Below are positions 17,191 through 26,151 of a stretch of 64,000 nucleotides of DNA, one piece after another. The position numbers and the translations under genes were made by a program. The stretch comes from UBA6163 sp031411655 (lineage in GTDB: Bacteria; Planctomycetota; Planctomycetia; Pirellulales; Pirellulaceae), in contig JANOBM010000301.1 of the NCBI GenBank assembly GCA_031411655.1, positions 1 through 64,000 of the forward strand, read 5' to 3'. A model generated the notes under the pieces. That model did no database searches. It was not told where the DNA came from and was given only the letters and a program-made list of their open reading frames with translations. Each line of letters begins with the position of its first letter. The first letter of the stretch is position 1.

Positions 17191-18576
17191 CTACGACCCG
17201 CTGATGCAATACAGGTTCTTGCCCGAACGGATAAGTAAATTACCGGCCGACACGGCGGGTGTCGCATCGAAACCAGACGCGTCGCCGGTGATGCTATTGG
17301 TGGCGAGCACTTTGAATTCGGGAGAAGCATCGAGGACGTGCACGGTTCCGGACTTGAGTGTGACGTAAAGTTTTCCGTCAGCGATGATGGGCGACGAGTA
17401 TTGAGCCCCGCCGAATCGTCCGCCACCACGAGGCCCTCCGAATCCGCCGCCGAACGGGCTAGCCTCCGGTGTGCTCCCACCGCTAATCGAAGCTGGGCCA
17501 GCAGCGGACACTTGGGGATCAGACACTTGGGGAAGCCGCTCTTGGAACAATTGCTCCCCGGTTGCTGCGTTGTAGCAGGTGACGACGTCGTTGTTGACGT
17601 TGAAAAGATGCCCGTTGTACACGATCGGCGATGCGAAACGACCTTGAATGTTTGCATCCCAGACGACGGCAGATTCGTTGACGTCACCTTTGCCGCCAAC
17701 CTTTACTGCCACAGCATCCCCGCCACGTCCACCCACGGCATAGACGACACCGTCAGCGATCGCCAAGCTGGAGGAAGCAGAGTTGTCGGAGGTACCGCGC
17801 GAGTACCATCGCAGCTTTCCAGATTCAATATTGAACCCCCAAACTTCACCGGGCACGGAGATAACCAGTTCAGGTCCTTTTTCGGTATTAGCAACTACAG
17901 GGGTGCCCCACGTGCTCTGTAATCCGTCGGCTGCCGCAGTCCATACCGTTTTTCCGGTTGTCTTATCGAAAGCCACGATGGATTCGCTCTCTTCCGCTGC
18001 GGTCACAATCACAAGGTTGTCGTGAATGAGGGGACTGGCTGCCGAACCCCAACGCTGAGGCCCCGAGCCGGTTCCGACGCTCGCTTTCCAGACTTCGTTA
18101 CCATCGAGGTCGTACGCATAGACCCCCGATTTTCCGAAAAAAGCAAAAACCATTTTGCCGTCGCTGGCGGGCGTGTGGCTTGCATAACCGTGTGAGGGAA
18201 CGCCCGCACCGTCGTACGGGTCTTCGGGCAAAACGGCGTCCACAGTTTTTGTCCAGTTCGTTTTTCCGCTTTCGCTATCGATGCAGACTAAGTGTCGTTT
18301 CAGCTCCGTCATGCTCCCGCCTTCAGCGCCATAGCCGCTGTAGCAGGTCACAAAGACGCGGTCGCCGACGACAATCGGAGAAGAGACTCCTGCACCTGGC
18401 AACTCGACTTTCCACTTGATTCCGCTGGAATCGCTCCAGGTGATCGGCGCCGCGTCTGGGGTGACTCCGGTGCCGTTGGGCCCACGAAACCGCGACCAAT
18501 CCTCGCCAAAACTAGGGTAAAACGGCGAAAAAAGACAGGTAATTGCGATGAATCTGGACAACCGAGTGAGAAGCAT
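17191..18576 (-). CDS. Secreted PQQ-type beta-propeller protein
   Basis: The 461-residue protein starts with a signal peptide (MLLTRLSRFIAITCLFSPFYPSFG, about 24 residues), then the typical DWSRFRGPNGTGV start of planctomycete propeller proteins. Blades end in HLVCIDSESGKTNW, VYAYDLDGNEVWK, IVAFDKTTGKTVW, VWGFNIESGKLRW and VTCYNAATGEQLFQE. A Gly-rich insert (GGGFGGPRGGGRFGG) lies near 375-390 between two blades. Catalytic PQQ ligands are not evident. Its likely place is the periplasm or cell surface. The length suits a single eight-bladed propeller. It is transcribed alone; the divergent small gene at 18756 begins 179 bases away. Confidence 0.88.
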   Translation of the reverse strand: MLLTRLSRFIAITCLFSPFYPSFGEDWSRFRGPNGTGVTPDAAPITWSDSSGIKWKVELPGAGVSSPIVVGDRVFVTCYSGYGAEGGSMTELKRHLVCIDSESGKTNWTKTVDAVLPEDPYDGAGVPSHGYASHTPASDGKMVFAFFGKSGVYAYDLDGNEVWKASVGTGSGPQRWGSAASPLIHDNLVIVTAAEESESIVAFDKTTGKTVWTAAADGLQSTWGTPVVANTEKGPELVISVPGEVWGFNIESGKLRWYSRGTSDNSASSSLAIADGVVYAVGGRGGDAVAVKVGGKGDVNESAVVWDANIQGRFASPIVYNGHLFNVNNDVVTCYNAATGEQLFQERLPQVSDPQVSAAGPASISGGSTPEASPFGGGFGGPRGGGRFGGAQYSSPIIADGKLYVTLKSGTVHVLDASPEFKVLATNSITGDASGFDATPAVSAGNLLIRSGKNLYCISGS

Positions 18577-18755
18577 TTCATTGGCTCGAAGGAGATACGA
18601 AAAGGATGCACTGCTTGGCTAACCGCAAAGCGCTTAGGGAGTTTCGAAAAATCCCCAGTGCAAACTCGATGACCAGACGTGTCACTCCCCTGTCCGATAG
18701 TTACCAAGGAAACACCCCGTGATTCGGTCCCTCTCCTTAACGAACTCTAAAGCCC

Positions 18756-19001
18756 ATGAACGCAATTCTCAATCGTGCGATGCAAGATCCGGATCGACTG
18801 GTTGTCGAGTTGGACTACTTGGACTCGAAGGGGTTGAAATCGCACCGCGTGGTCAGCCCAATCCGATTTTTGTCTGGCAATCGGTTTCTCGGCTTTTGCC
18901 TCTGTCGGGAGGAGCCTCGCCAATTCCATCTATCTCGGTGTGCGAACGTTTCGTTACAGCCCGCCGAGAATTACGTGATGCCGATCGAGATGGCACACTA
19001 A
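18756..19001 (+). CDS. Small WYL-domain-like protein
   Basis: The protein has 81 residues with a compact beta-rich pattern: LVVELDYLDSKGLKSHRVVSPIRFL, then NRFLGFCLCREEPRQFHLSRCANVSL. It resembles the core of WYL-type ligand-binding domains (beta strands with I.Y.d..G....V.P......... L.g.c....R.F.l.ri). There is no DNA-binding part. I believe it is real because the pattern is protein-like throughout and it fits exactly between two genes. No good ribosome binding site is seen. It ends 11 bases before the convergent desaturase stop. A small regulator that binds a nucleotide or other ligand is possible; the function is unknown. Confidence 0.7.
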   Translation: MNAILNRAMQDPDRLVVELDYLDSKGLKSHRVVSPIRFLSGNRFLGFCLCREEPRQFHLSRCANVSLQPAENYVMPIEMAH

Positions 19002-19012
19002 CCAGCCTGTCA

Positions 19013-20107
19013 TCATCCGGTCCCGATGGGACGATGAACCGACGCCATCGATCGCTTGAAAAGCGATAAGATTTCGCTGGTCAGGCTATTCGCAACGGTC
19101 AATCGATAGGGCGAGTCGGCCGGCAATCCAGCCATGAGACGGCGATGCGCCTTGCCAAGATTGTGATACGGAAGCGACGGAAATAGGTGGTGCAGCGCAT
19201 GGTACCGGGTACCGATCGGACCCCACAGTTCGCTGATCCAGGGCGCATGCGGATAATTGACTGAATCTAAAAGCTGCTCTTCGAACGACATTTCCTCTCC
19301 CGAGCCTGTCCATCGATGGGCGCCGAGGGTGCGTACCTCGTTCAAAAGAACCAATGCAACCCCGACGGCGTAGGCAATGCCCCACATCGGATCGATCCAT
19401 TCGCCTCGCATGATGCCACTGCGAATCAGGAACCATACGCACCAAGCAAAACACAACGCTTCCTGAAATACGATCAATCGACGAAGCCGTGGCGAATCAT
19501 CGGTTCGCTCATAGAACGGATCGACGACCATCGTCGATGCGTGACGATGGACGTATTGTCTCGCACCGGGAATGACCCAGCAAATCGGACTGATGATCAG
19601 AAATCTAGCCACAGCCAATAACGGAATCAGAAAGGCCTGCAGCAAAAACCCGGCAATCATCCATGGACTGCTATGGCTCAAACTGAGGTACTCTCCGTCG
19701 TGGTCCGTGCCGTAATGTTTTCGTCGATGATGATCGACATGCGGATAGTAAAGAAACGAAGGGATCAGGAATAGGATTCCGCACAATGCATTCCAAACGA
19801 ACCGGAACGCCTTGAACTGATCTCTTGGCAGATGCACCAACTCATGGATGAACATGGCGCATCGCATGTACAGCAAAACGCATGTCACGTAGGCCACGAA
19901 CATCGTCGGCCATAACCAAGCCGAACCGCTCGGCAACCACTTCGGCAGGAAGTACATTGCGTGGAAGGCAAGGTGCCCCCCCACAATTGAAAGCAAGAAA
20001 TCCGTCCAGTAAATGGCCGGATTGGGTTTTTGCAAGTCGCCGACGAGTGTTCTCGCCTCGGCAAAAGAAAACTTAGACTTTCGGACGTCGGTGGTTATTG
20101 CACCCAT
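19013..20107 (-). CDS. Membrane fatty acid desaturase/hydroxylase family protein
   Basis: The 364-residue integral membrane protein has four histidine clusters: HELVH (near 98), HVDHHRRKHYG (near 126-136), TLGAHRW (near 258) and YHALHHLFPSLPYHNLGKAHR (near 300-320). These form the di-iron site of the fatty acid desaturase superfamily. Hydrophobic segments lie before and between them. It should act in the cytoplasmic membrane on an acyl lipid or related substrate. Its exact substrate cannot be told; carotenoid or sphingolipid hydroxylases share the motifs. It is transcribed divergently from the flavoprotein gene at 20300. Confidence 0.88.
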   Translation of the reverse strand: MGAITTDVRKSKFSFAEARTLVGDLQKPNPAIYWTDFLLSIVGGHLAFHAMYFLPKWLPSGSAWLWPTMFVAYVTCVLLYMRCAMFIHELVHLPRDQFKAFRFVWNALCGILFLIPSFLYYPHVDHHRRKHYGTDHDGEYLSLSHSSPWMIAGFLLQAFLIPLLAVARFLIISPICWVIPGARQYVHRHASTMVVDPFYERTDDSPRLRRLIVFQEALCFAWCVWFLIRSGIMRGEWIDPMWGIAYAVGVALVLLNEVRTLGAHRWTGSGEEMSFEEQLLDSVNYPHAPWISELWGPIGTRYHALHHLFPSLPYHNLGKAHRRLMAGLPADSPYRLTVANSLTSEILSLFKRSMASVHRPIGTG

Positions 20108-20299
20108 GATCGTTCCATGTTTTTGGAAGTAATCTTGAACAGTGAACGGTAGTTACGATTCCTCTCGGCGCGATTGGTAACAGCTGGGGGAATGGCTGCG
20201 TCCGAATTGGCTATAAACAAACCGAATTGCCACGGACCGAGTCACATAGTACCCCTCGTTCGGTACATCGGCAAATCCGATTCTTGAAATCAACTTCCA

Positions 20300-21604
20300 G
20301 TGATGAATGCAGGCATGAATATCGTCGTTATTGGTGGTGGTGCGGCCGGCTTAATGGCTGCTGCCACTGCGGCAAAGGCTTGCCGGCAGCGGGCCGTCGC
20401 CTCACGGGTGGTCGTGCTTGAGAAAAACCGCAAGGCAGGCGTAAAAATTTTGATGAGTGGTGGGACTCGTTGTAATATCACGCACGATTGCGGTCCCGAA
20501 GGAATTATGTTGGCGTTTGGGCGTGGCGGATCCTTTTTGCGGCAAGCTTTGTCCGTTCTTCCGCCCGCCGCTGTGGTGCAACTCTTCCATTCGCTGGGAG
20601 TGGCGACGCAGGTTGAATCGACCGGAAAAGTTTTCCCAACAAGCAATCGGGCTTTGGATGTACGCGATGCGTTGCTTCGTTACACCATCGAGTGCGGAGC
20701 GGAGGTAAAGCTGGAGGCGAGCGTCAAAGCGATCGATCGCGACGCCGATGGCTTTATCGTCCGGATGGAGGACGGTGACCTGTTGGCGGATCGAGTCATC
20801 GTTACCTCAGGAGGACGCAGCTATCCGGGCTGTGGTACGATCGGCGAGGGCTATGCTTGGATGCGGGCGATGGGGCACAGCATCGTACCGACACGTCCAG
20901 CCTTGGTTCCGCTCGTTGGGGGAACACCGTGGATGCATGAGATCAGTGGGGTAACTCTGGATAACGCTTGTGCGAGCGTCTGGGCTGTCGCGGAGCCGGG
21001 CAAGAAGCCAGATAAAAAGCCTCTTCTCGCGCGTGCCGGTGGATTCTTGTTCACACACATCGGCTACTCCGGTCCGACCGCGATGGATGTGAGTGGAACC
21101 ATCACTGGCGCCGGGGAGCCCTCCGCCACTCGGTTGACTCTCGACCTTGTACCCGATAGGTCGACAGCGATGGTTGAGAGTTGGTTTGATGAATCCCGCC
21201 GTCGGGATGGGCGACGCAAAGTCGTCGCCGGAATCAGTGAATGGCTACCCAAACGGTTGGCAGAAGCGATCACACAGGATGCCGGAGCGGGCGAGAGCAC
21301 CTTCGCCGAGCTTTCTCGGCTTTCATTGACCAAGCTTGTTGCCCACCTCAAGCAATTGCCTTTGCCTGTCACCGGCACCCGCGGGTATGAAAAAGCCGAA
21401 GTCACCGCAGGTGGTGTCTCGCTGCGGGAAGTCGATCCTCGGACGATGCAAAGCCGCCTCGTTCCAGGCCTTTACATCGCCGGCGAGATCCTTGACTTGG
21501 ACGGATGGATCGGCGGTTACAACTTCCAATCTGCGTTTTGTACTGGGCATGTTGCCGGGCTTCATGCCGCGAGTCAGAACCCAGTTGAAATCAGCGATCA
21601 ATGA
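20300..21604 (+). CDS. FAD-dependent oxidoreductase, HI0933/BaiN family
   Basis: The 434-residue flavoprotein has the N-terminal dinucleotide-binding motif VVIGGGAAGLMAA, the family marker KILMSGGTRCNITH, the second FAD motif VIVTSGGRSYPGCGTIGEGYAW and the C-terminal PGLYIAGEILDLDGWIGGYNFQSAFCTGHVAG. This is a complete HI0933-like protein (usual length about 400). Related proteins include BaiN, which acts on bile acid double bonds, but most members have no known substrate. ATGs at 20300, 20303 and 20315 are all possible; MNIVVIGGG at 20315 would be the shortest sensible start. Confidence 0.9.
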   Translation: MMNAGMNIVVIGGGAAGLMAAATAAKACRQRAVASRVVVLEKNRKAGVKILMSGGTRCNITHDCGPEGIMLAFGRGGSFLRQALSVLPPAAVVQLFHSLGVATQVESTGKVFPTSNRALDVRDALLRYTIECGAEVKLEASVKAIDRDADGFIVRMEDGDLLADRVIVTSGGRSYPGCGTIGEGYAWMRAMGHSIVPTRPALVPLVGGTPWMHEISGVTLDNACASVWAVAEPGKKPDKKPLLARAGGFLFTHIGYSGPTAMDVSGTITGAGEPSATRLTLDLVPDRSTAMVESWFDESRRRDGRRKVVAGISEWLPKRLAEAITQDAGAGESTFAELSRLSLTKLVAHLKQLPLPVTGTRGYEKAEVTAGGVSLREVDPRTMQSRLVPGLYIAGEILDLDGWIGGYNFQSAFCTGHVAGLHAASQNPVEISDQ

Positions 21605-21722
21605 GCCATGAGATTGTTTTTACAACGCCTTTACAATTCCAAGAAGATTCCAGCGATTCGTTGCGGTCAAATACAACATCAACTTTCCAGCTCGACTCAT
21701 TTTTCCATACGAGACGAAAACT

Positions 21723-23375
21723 ATGCGCCGTGACCTTGTTGGGCTCCTTTTCATGGTCCTTACATTGCACCTTGCTCAGGCAGAGGATTCGCCGCCAAAT
21801 GAACAGCCTGTCGAAAGCAAAGTGGTCTCGGTCGCACTATTTAAAAACGGCCTTGCGGTGGTCAAACGTCAGGTACCCATTGGTGACGCTGGCGTTTACC
21901 GAATGACCGATGTCCCCGAGCCCGTTCACGGAACTTTCTTCGTCGAAAGCAATGGTGCAATCGAGGCTCGGGTAGAGCAAAGACTGCAAATGGCCCAGCA
22001 GGCTCCCCTTGGTTTTCACGTGCAGGATGAGTTGGTCGGCATGCAAGTGACGTTACAACTTCGCTCGTCGAAAGCACCGATTGTTGGCACGGTATTGCAA
22101 GTGGAGATGCCTGAGCTGAATAGCGTTTCGGCGCCTGATGTGATTCATTACTCACAACTACAAGTTCCCACCAGTCGATATCTTTTGCTGCGAACCGAGA
22201 AGGGTACGTCCTACGTCGATTCGAATGAGATCGTGTCCATTGAAGCGGACGGAAATCCGAAACCAAAGAAGATGGCGGATCAGAAAAAGCCCGTTCTGTT
22301 GCTGGTCTGTGATCAGGCTCCGGCCGGGACGCTTGCGCAGGTCAGTTATCTCGCTCATGGTCTTTCCTGGGCTCCTAGTTACAAGGTTGACCTGCTTGAC
22401 GCTTCACGGTTGACGATTGAACAATTCGCGGTGATTCGCAATGAGCTGACCGACCTGGATGGTACCGAGATTTCGCTGATAAGTGGTTACCCAAGTGTGC
22501 AATTCGGTCATGTGGTCTCACCGCTCGCAGCAACCCAAAGCTGGTCCAACTTCTTTCAGCAATTGGGAAGCTCAGGAAATGCTAACTCACCCTTTGGTAA
22601 TTCGATGGTGATGCAAAATGCGGCCTACAATCGTGTTCCAAGTTCGGCTGGTGGATCGGACTTCACGGTTGCTCCCAACATCGGCGACACGATCGACTTG
22701 CACTACCACTCGATCGGTAAGAAGTCATTGAAGCGGGGTGATGCGTTATCCGTTGCGACGGCAAAAGCCGTAGCGGAATACGAGCGGGTGGTAGAGTGGA
22801 CGATCCCCGATGATCGTGACGAGTGGGGAACCCTGCAGAATAATCGAAGAATGGATCCGGCAACCGGCGAACCTTTGCAAGACGATGTTTGGGATGCGTT
22901 GAAGTTCATCAATCGGCTACCCTTTCCGATGACCAGCGCACCGGCGATGGTGACAACCGAGGCCAAATTTAGTGGTCAAAGCCAGGTCCTTTGGACCAAT
23001 CGCGGCGAACAGACGACGTTACGAGTCAACAAGGCGCTTAGTATCCGCGCGCGACATGTTGAATACGAGAATCAAGTCGAACAGGAAGGTGTTTCCGAAC
23101 GTGACATTGTGTACTTGGGGGGGCGCCGATTTCGCAAGTCCACGGTTAACGGCGAGCTGCGGCTTTGCAATCATCGGGCCGCCGATGCAAAGTTGATCAT
23201 CAAGCGGCAATTCTCGGGAGACTACCTTCAAGGTGAAGCCTCGCCCCGCATCGATCTTCGCGAAGAAGGCGTTTGGACCATTAATAAGCGCAACGAACTG
23301 ACGTGGACGATCACGCTTAAGCCGAGCGAAGAGCAAACGATCAAATATCAGTACAGCTTGCTGGTGCCTTTCTAG
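21723..23375 (+). CDS. Secreted DUF4139-like protein
   Basis: The 550-residue protein has a signal peptide (about 20 residues, ending LAQAED). The N-terminal part VVSVALFKNGLAVVKRQVPI is the pattern of DUF4140/DUF4139 proteins, which continue with SYLAHGLSWAPSYKVDL and a LISGYPSVQF segment, both present near 215-265. A low-complexity Gly/Ser/Asn stretch is at about 285-320. The C-terminal half is beta-rich (ELTWTITLKPSEEQTIKYQYSLLVPF). Such proteins are mucoidy-inhibitor-like and of unknown function. The TAG stop lies inside the first unit of a heptanucleotide tandem repeat that follows. It begins 118 bases after the flavoprotein gene. Confidence 0.8.
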   Translation: MRRDLVGLLFMVLTLHLAQAEDSPPNEQPVESKVVSVALFKNGLAVVKRQVPIGDAGVYRMTDVPEPVHGTFFVESNGAIEARVEQRLQMAQQAPLGFHVQDELVGMQVTLQLRSSKAPIVGTVLQVEMPELNSVSAPDVIHYSQLQVPTSRYLLLRTEKGTSYVDSNEIVSIEADGNPKPKKMADQKKPVLLLVCDQAPAGTLAQVSYLAHGLSWAPSYKVDLLDASRLTIEQFAVIRNELTDLDGTEISLISGYPSVQFGHVVSPLAATQSWSNFFQQLGSSGNANSPFGNSMVMQNAAYNRVPSSAGGSDFTVAPNIGDTIDLHYHSIGKKSLKRGDALSVATAKAVAEYERVVEWTIPDDRDEWGTLQNNRRMDPATGEPLQDDVWDALKFINRLPFPMTSAPAMVTTEAKFSGQSQVLWTNRGEQTTLRVNKALSIRARHVEYENQVEQEGVSERDIVYLGGRRFRKSTVNGELRLCNHRAADAKLIIKRQFSGDYLQGEASPRIDLREEGVWTINKRNELTWTITLKPSEEQTIKYQYSLLVPF

Positions 23376-23482
23376 AAGCTAGAGGCTAGAGGCTAGAGGC
23401 TAGAGGCTAGAGGCTAGAGGCTAGAGGCTAGAGGCTAGAAGCTAGAGGCTAGAAGCTAGAGGCTAGAAGCTAGAAGCTAGAG
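23372..23482. repeat. Heptanucleotide tandem repeat, unit CTAGAGG/CTAGAAG
   Basis: Fifteen complete 7-base units and a sixteenth partial unit run without interruption. Units are CTAGAGG or CTAGAAG, with the second form at units 1, 10, 12, 14 and 15. The array starts within the last codons of the DUF4139-like gene and supplies its TAG stop (23373-23375). Every unit holds CTAG, a tetranucleotide that is rare in many bacterial genomes. No spacers are present, so it is not a CRISPR array. Confidence 0.97.
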
Positions 23483-23633
23483 TTTGCGCGTATCGATTGG
23501 CTTGGGCCATCATGGATAATTTGGGGGATAGCATTGACGAGTGTTCTTTTGAGTGGATGTGGGTATCCTATGATCGTCGTGTGAAGTGACGAAATGCCTG
23601 TTCGTGATGAAGACGAAAAGAGATGGATAACCG

Positions 23634-25463
23634 ATGCCGGATTTGATTGCTCAAGGAACGCACTCTCGTGACCGTTGGCGGCGAACACTACCGGAATCCG
23701 AAGGTGCTGGCCAAGTAACCACTGTGATTGGACGCGGTGGTACAGGGGTTTGGACGGTTCCATGGGATGATCGGATTTCACGAGAGCATGCCACGCTTCA
23801 GGCTCGCGGGGACGGATCGTTGCTTGTTCAGCAATCGCCAGCGGCTCGCAACCCGATCTTCTATCGAGGCAAGAAAAGGGAATCGTTCGTGCTTTCTCCG
23901 GGAGAGCACTTCGTCATTGGACACACAACGTTCACGCTTGCCATGCGTCCGGAAGTCAATGTGTCCGATCCACGCATCGGCGTGACCGAGCACGTTTACG
24001 ATGTAGCAGAATTGAGGCGGCGAGGATTTCGTGATTCCGCGACGCGGATTGAGGCTCTCGGGCGACTACCCGACATCATTGGGGGTAGTAGCACCGATGA
24101 CGAGCTCTTGGTTCGCGTGGTCAGCTTGCTGATGCAGTCGATTCCCGCTGCGTCTGCGGTGGCAATCTTGCATGTTGACAGTAGCGATGAGCACAACCCA
24201 CCAAAGATTCTGCATTACGATAACCGCTTGCCTGAGGCCGATGGTCCTCGACCAAGCGCTAAGATCGTGCGACAAGCATCCCAGCGCGGAGAGAGCGTAT
24301 TGCACTTGTGGGCTGGTAACGAAGCGATGGCCAAGATCGATAGTGCTTACACGGCCAGTGAAGAAGTCGATTGGGCGTTCGGTGTTCCGATCGGTGGTGA
24401 AGGCTGTGAGGGCTGGGTGATCTACGTCGCGGGACAATTGAGTTCTTTGAATAGCAGCGGACTCGGGCAATCGATGCAGGCTGCACCCGAGGACTTGCAG
24501 GACGATGTTAAATTTACAGAGCTGGTTGGAACCACCGTCGCCAACCTTCGTCAATCTCGTGTATTGCAACGGCGTCAGTTGGGCATGCGTCGCTTCTTTG
24601 CTCCTGTCGTGATGGATGCGATGTCCGGTCGCGATCCCGAGGAAGTGCTGCAGCCGCGCGAGACGGACGTCTCCGTATTGTTCTGTGACCTTCGCGGATT
24701 CACTCGCCAAAGCGAACAAGCGCAAGGGAGGTTGCTCGAACTGCTCAACCGCGTCAGCACCGCGTTGGGTGTGATGACTGGCGAGATCTTAAGGTGGGGC
24801 GGGGTTGTGGGTGACTTTCATGGGGATGCGGCGATGGGCTTCTGGGGCTGGCCCATCGATCAAAACGATGCGGTATTGCGAGCGGCGTCCGCTGCGCTTG
24901 CAATCCGTGAGGCGTTCCGCGATCAGTCGGAAGACGGAAACTCGCAGGCGGCCACGTTGCACGGCTTCCGCTGTGGAATTGGGGTCGCTACCGGTCGCGC
25001 CGTGGCGGGGCGCATCGGAACGGTTGACCAAGTCAAAGTCACGGCGTTTGGTCCGGTAGTCAACCTTGCCAGCCGACTCGAGGGGATGACCAAGACTCTC
25101 GGTGTTGAAGTGCTGGTGGATGATGTATCAGCCCAATGGATACGCAACAACGTTGCTCGTGACCTTATGCGGGTCAGAAAGTTGGCTCTCGTCCGGCCTG
25201 CGGGTTTTGAGACGGCGATCGAAGTCAGCCAACTGTTGCCACCCGTGGGCACGTTCGGCGCTCCCAGTGATTCCGATATTTCCGCCTATGAAGAAGCGCT
25301 CCAGCACCTGACCGATGGAAAGTGGGATCGTGCGTTTGAAAAGCTCCACCATGTATCTGCCGATGACCGTGCAAAGGATTTCTTGACCGCAACCATACTT
25401 CGGCATGGGCGCGTGCCTCCGGGCGGCTGGAACGGTGTGATCGACATTGCGAAATCAGTGTAG
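23634..25463 (+). CDS. FHA-GAF-class III nucleotidyl cyclase with atypical specificity residues
   Basis: The 609-residue protein has an FHA domain at about 25-105 (GRGG, ISREHA), a GAF-like region at about 140-300 and a class III cyclase domain at about 340-500. Metal-binding aspartates D352 (FCDLRGFT) and D398 (HGDAAMGFWG) and the transition-state pair N477/R481 (VVNLASRLEG) are present. The two residues that normally select adenine are changed: the lysine four before D398 is D394, and the aspartate three before N477 is P474. So it may make a product other than cAMP or be weak. The FHA domain suggests control by a phosphothreonine protein, for instance a Hanks-type kinase target. It begins 151 bases after the heptamer array. 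Confidence 0.87.
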   Translation: MPDLIAQGTHSRDRWRRTLPESEGAGQVTTVIGRGGTGVWTVPWDDRISREHATLQARGDGSLLVQQSPAARNPIFYRGKKRESFVLSPGEHFVIGHTTFTLAMRPEVNVSDPRIGVTEHVYDVAELRRRGFRDSATRIEALGRLPDIIGGSSTDDELLVRVVSLLMQSIPAASAVAILHVDSSDEHNPPKILHYDNRLPEADGPRPSAKIVRQASQRGESVLHLWAGNEAMAKIDSAYTASEEVDWAFGVPIGGEGCEGWVIYVAGQLSSLNSSGLGQSMQAAPEDLQDDVKFTELVGTTVANLRQSRVLQRRQLGMRRFFAPVVMDAMSGRDPEEVLQPRETDVSVLFCDLRGFTRQSEQAQGRLLELLNRVSTALGVMTGEILRWGGVVGDFHGDAAMGFWGWPIDQNDAVLRAASAALAIREAFRDQSEDGNSQAATLHGFRCGIGVATGRAVAGRIGTVDQVKVTAFGPVVNLASRLEGMTKTLGVEVLVDDVSAQWIRNNVARDLMRVRKLALVRPAGFETAIEVSQLLPPVGTFGAPSDSDISAYEEALQHLTDGKWDRAFEKLHHVSADDRAKDFLTATILRHGRVPPGGWNGVIDIAKSV

Positions 25464-25544
25464 CTCCAAGGTGTGGTCCGTTGGGATATGATCCATCCTT
25501 GAAACGCTGGATGGGTGCCATTGATTGCCGCTTGAGAGAAAAAG

Positions 25545-26105
25545 ATGGAAGACTTGGAATTGACCGAAGCCTTATCGAGTGATTTGCCTGGACCGGAGGC
25601 CGCGTTGACAATGCTCAAAGCGGCCATGGCACAGATCGACTTCGCCAGGCGTTATACCAAAGAGCTTTTGGATGCGACGCCAAAAGAGTTGTGGTTCCAG
25701 CGGTCCGTTGGACTTCCAACCATGGTAGCTTGGCAGGTGGGTCATCTGACCGTAAGCCAATACGGGCTGTTGATGTTCCGAATCCATGGCCGCCGTGACG
25801 CGGACTTGGATTTGATACCGGGTAAGTTCCGCAAGACGTTTGGACGCGGCTCCGACGCGCTAAGCGATTCGATTTCTCAATACACTGCCGATGAACTGGT
25901 CGCGCGGTTGGACCAGGTTTATTCGCAAGCCACCGACGGCCTGGTTGGAATCGATCCGGCGATCTTGTTGGAAACGGTTGACATGCCGTACGCCGCCTAC
26001 CCGAACAAGCTGGGTGCGATTCTTTTCTGCCCATTGCATGAGCAGATTCATGCCGGTCAGATCGGGCTATTGCGGAGAATGCTTGGACTATCGAGCATCC
26101 GCTGA
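25545..26105 (+). CDS. DinB-like metal-dependent four-helix protein
   Basis: The 186-residue protein is of the DinB/YfiT type. The blocks PTMVAWQVGHLTVSQYG (about 63-79) and LHEQIHAGQIGLLRRMLGL (about 162-180) hold the histidines expected for the metal site. Members include mycothiol- or bacillithiol-dependent transferases and many uncharacterised proteins. It starts 81 bases after the cyclase gene and ends 46 bases before the methyltransferase gene on the same strand, so it may be part of a small operon. No substrate can be proposed. Confidence 0.75.
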   Translation: MEDLELTEALSSDLPGPEAALTMLKAAMAQIDFARRYTKELLDATPKELWFQRSVGLPTMVAWQVGHLTVSQYGLLMFRIHGRRDADLDLIPGKFRKTFGRGSDALSDSISQYTADELVARLDQVYSQATDGLVGIDPAILLETVDMPYAAYPNKLGAILFCPLHEQIHAGQIGLLRRMLGLSSIR

Positions 26106-26151
26106 AATTGAACAAACCGTTACTCCGTAGAATTCTAAAAAAGGGCGATGA

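Noticed and set aside
23372..23482. The heptamer array as a CRISPR array
   Set aside because: Units are 7 bases, direct and without spacers, and there are no cas genes; it is a simple tandem repeat.
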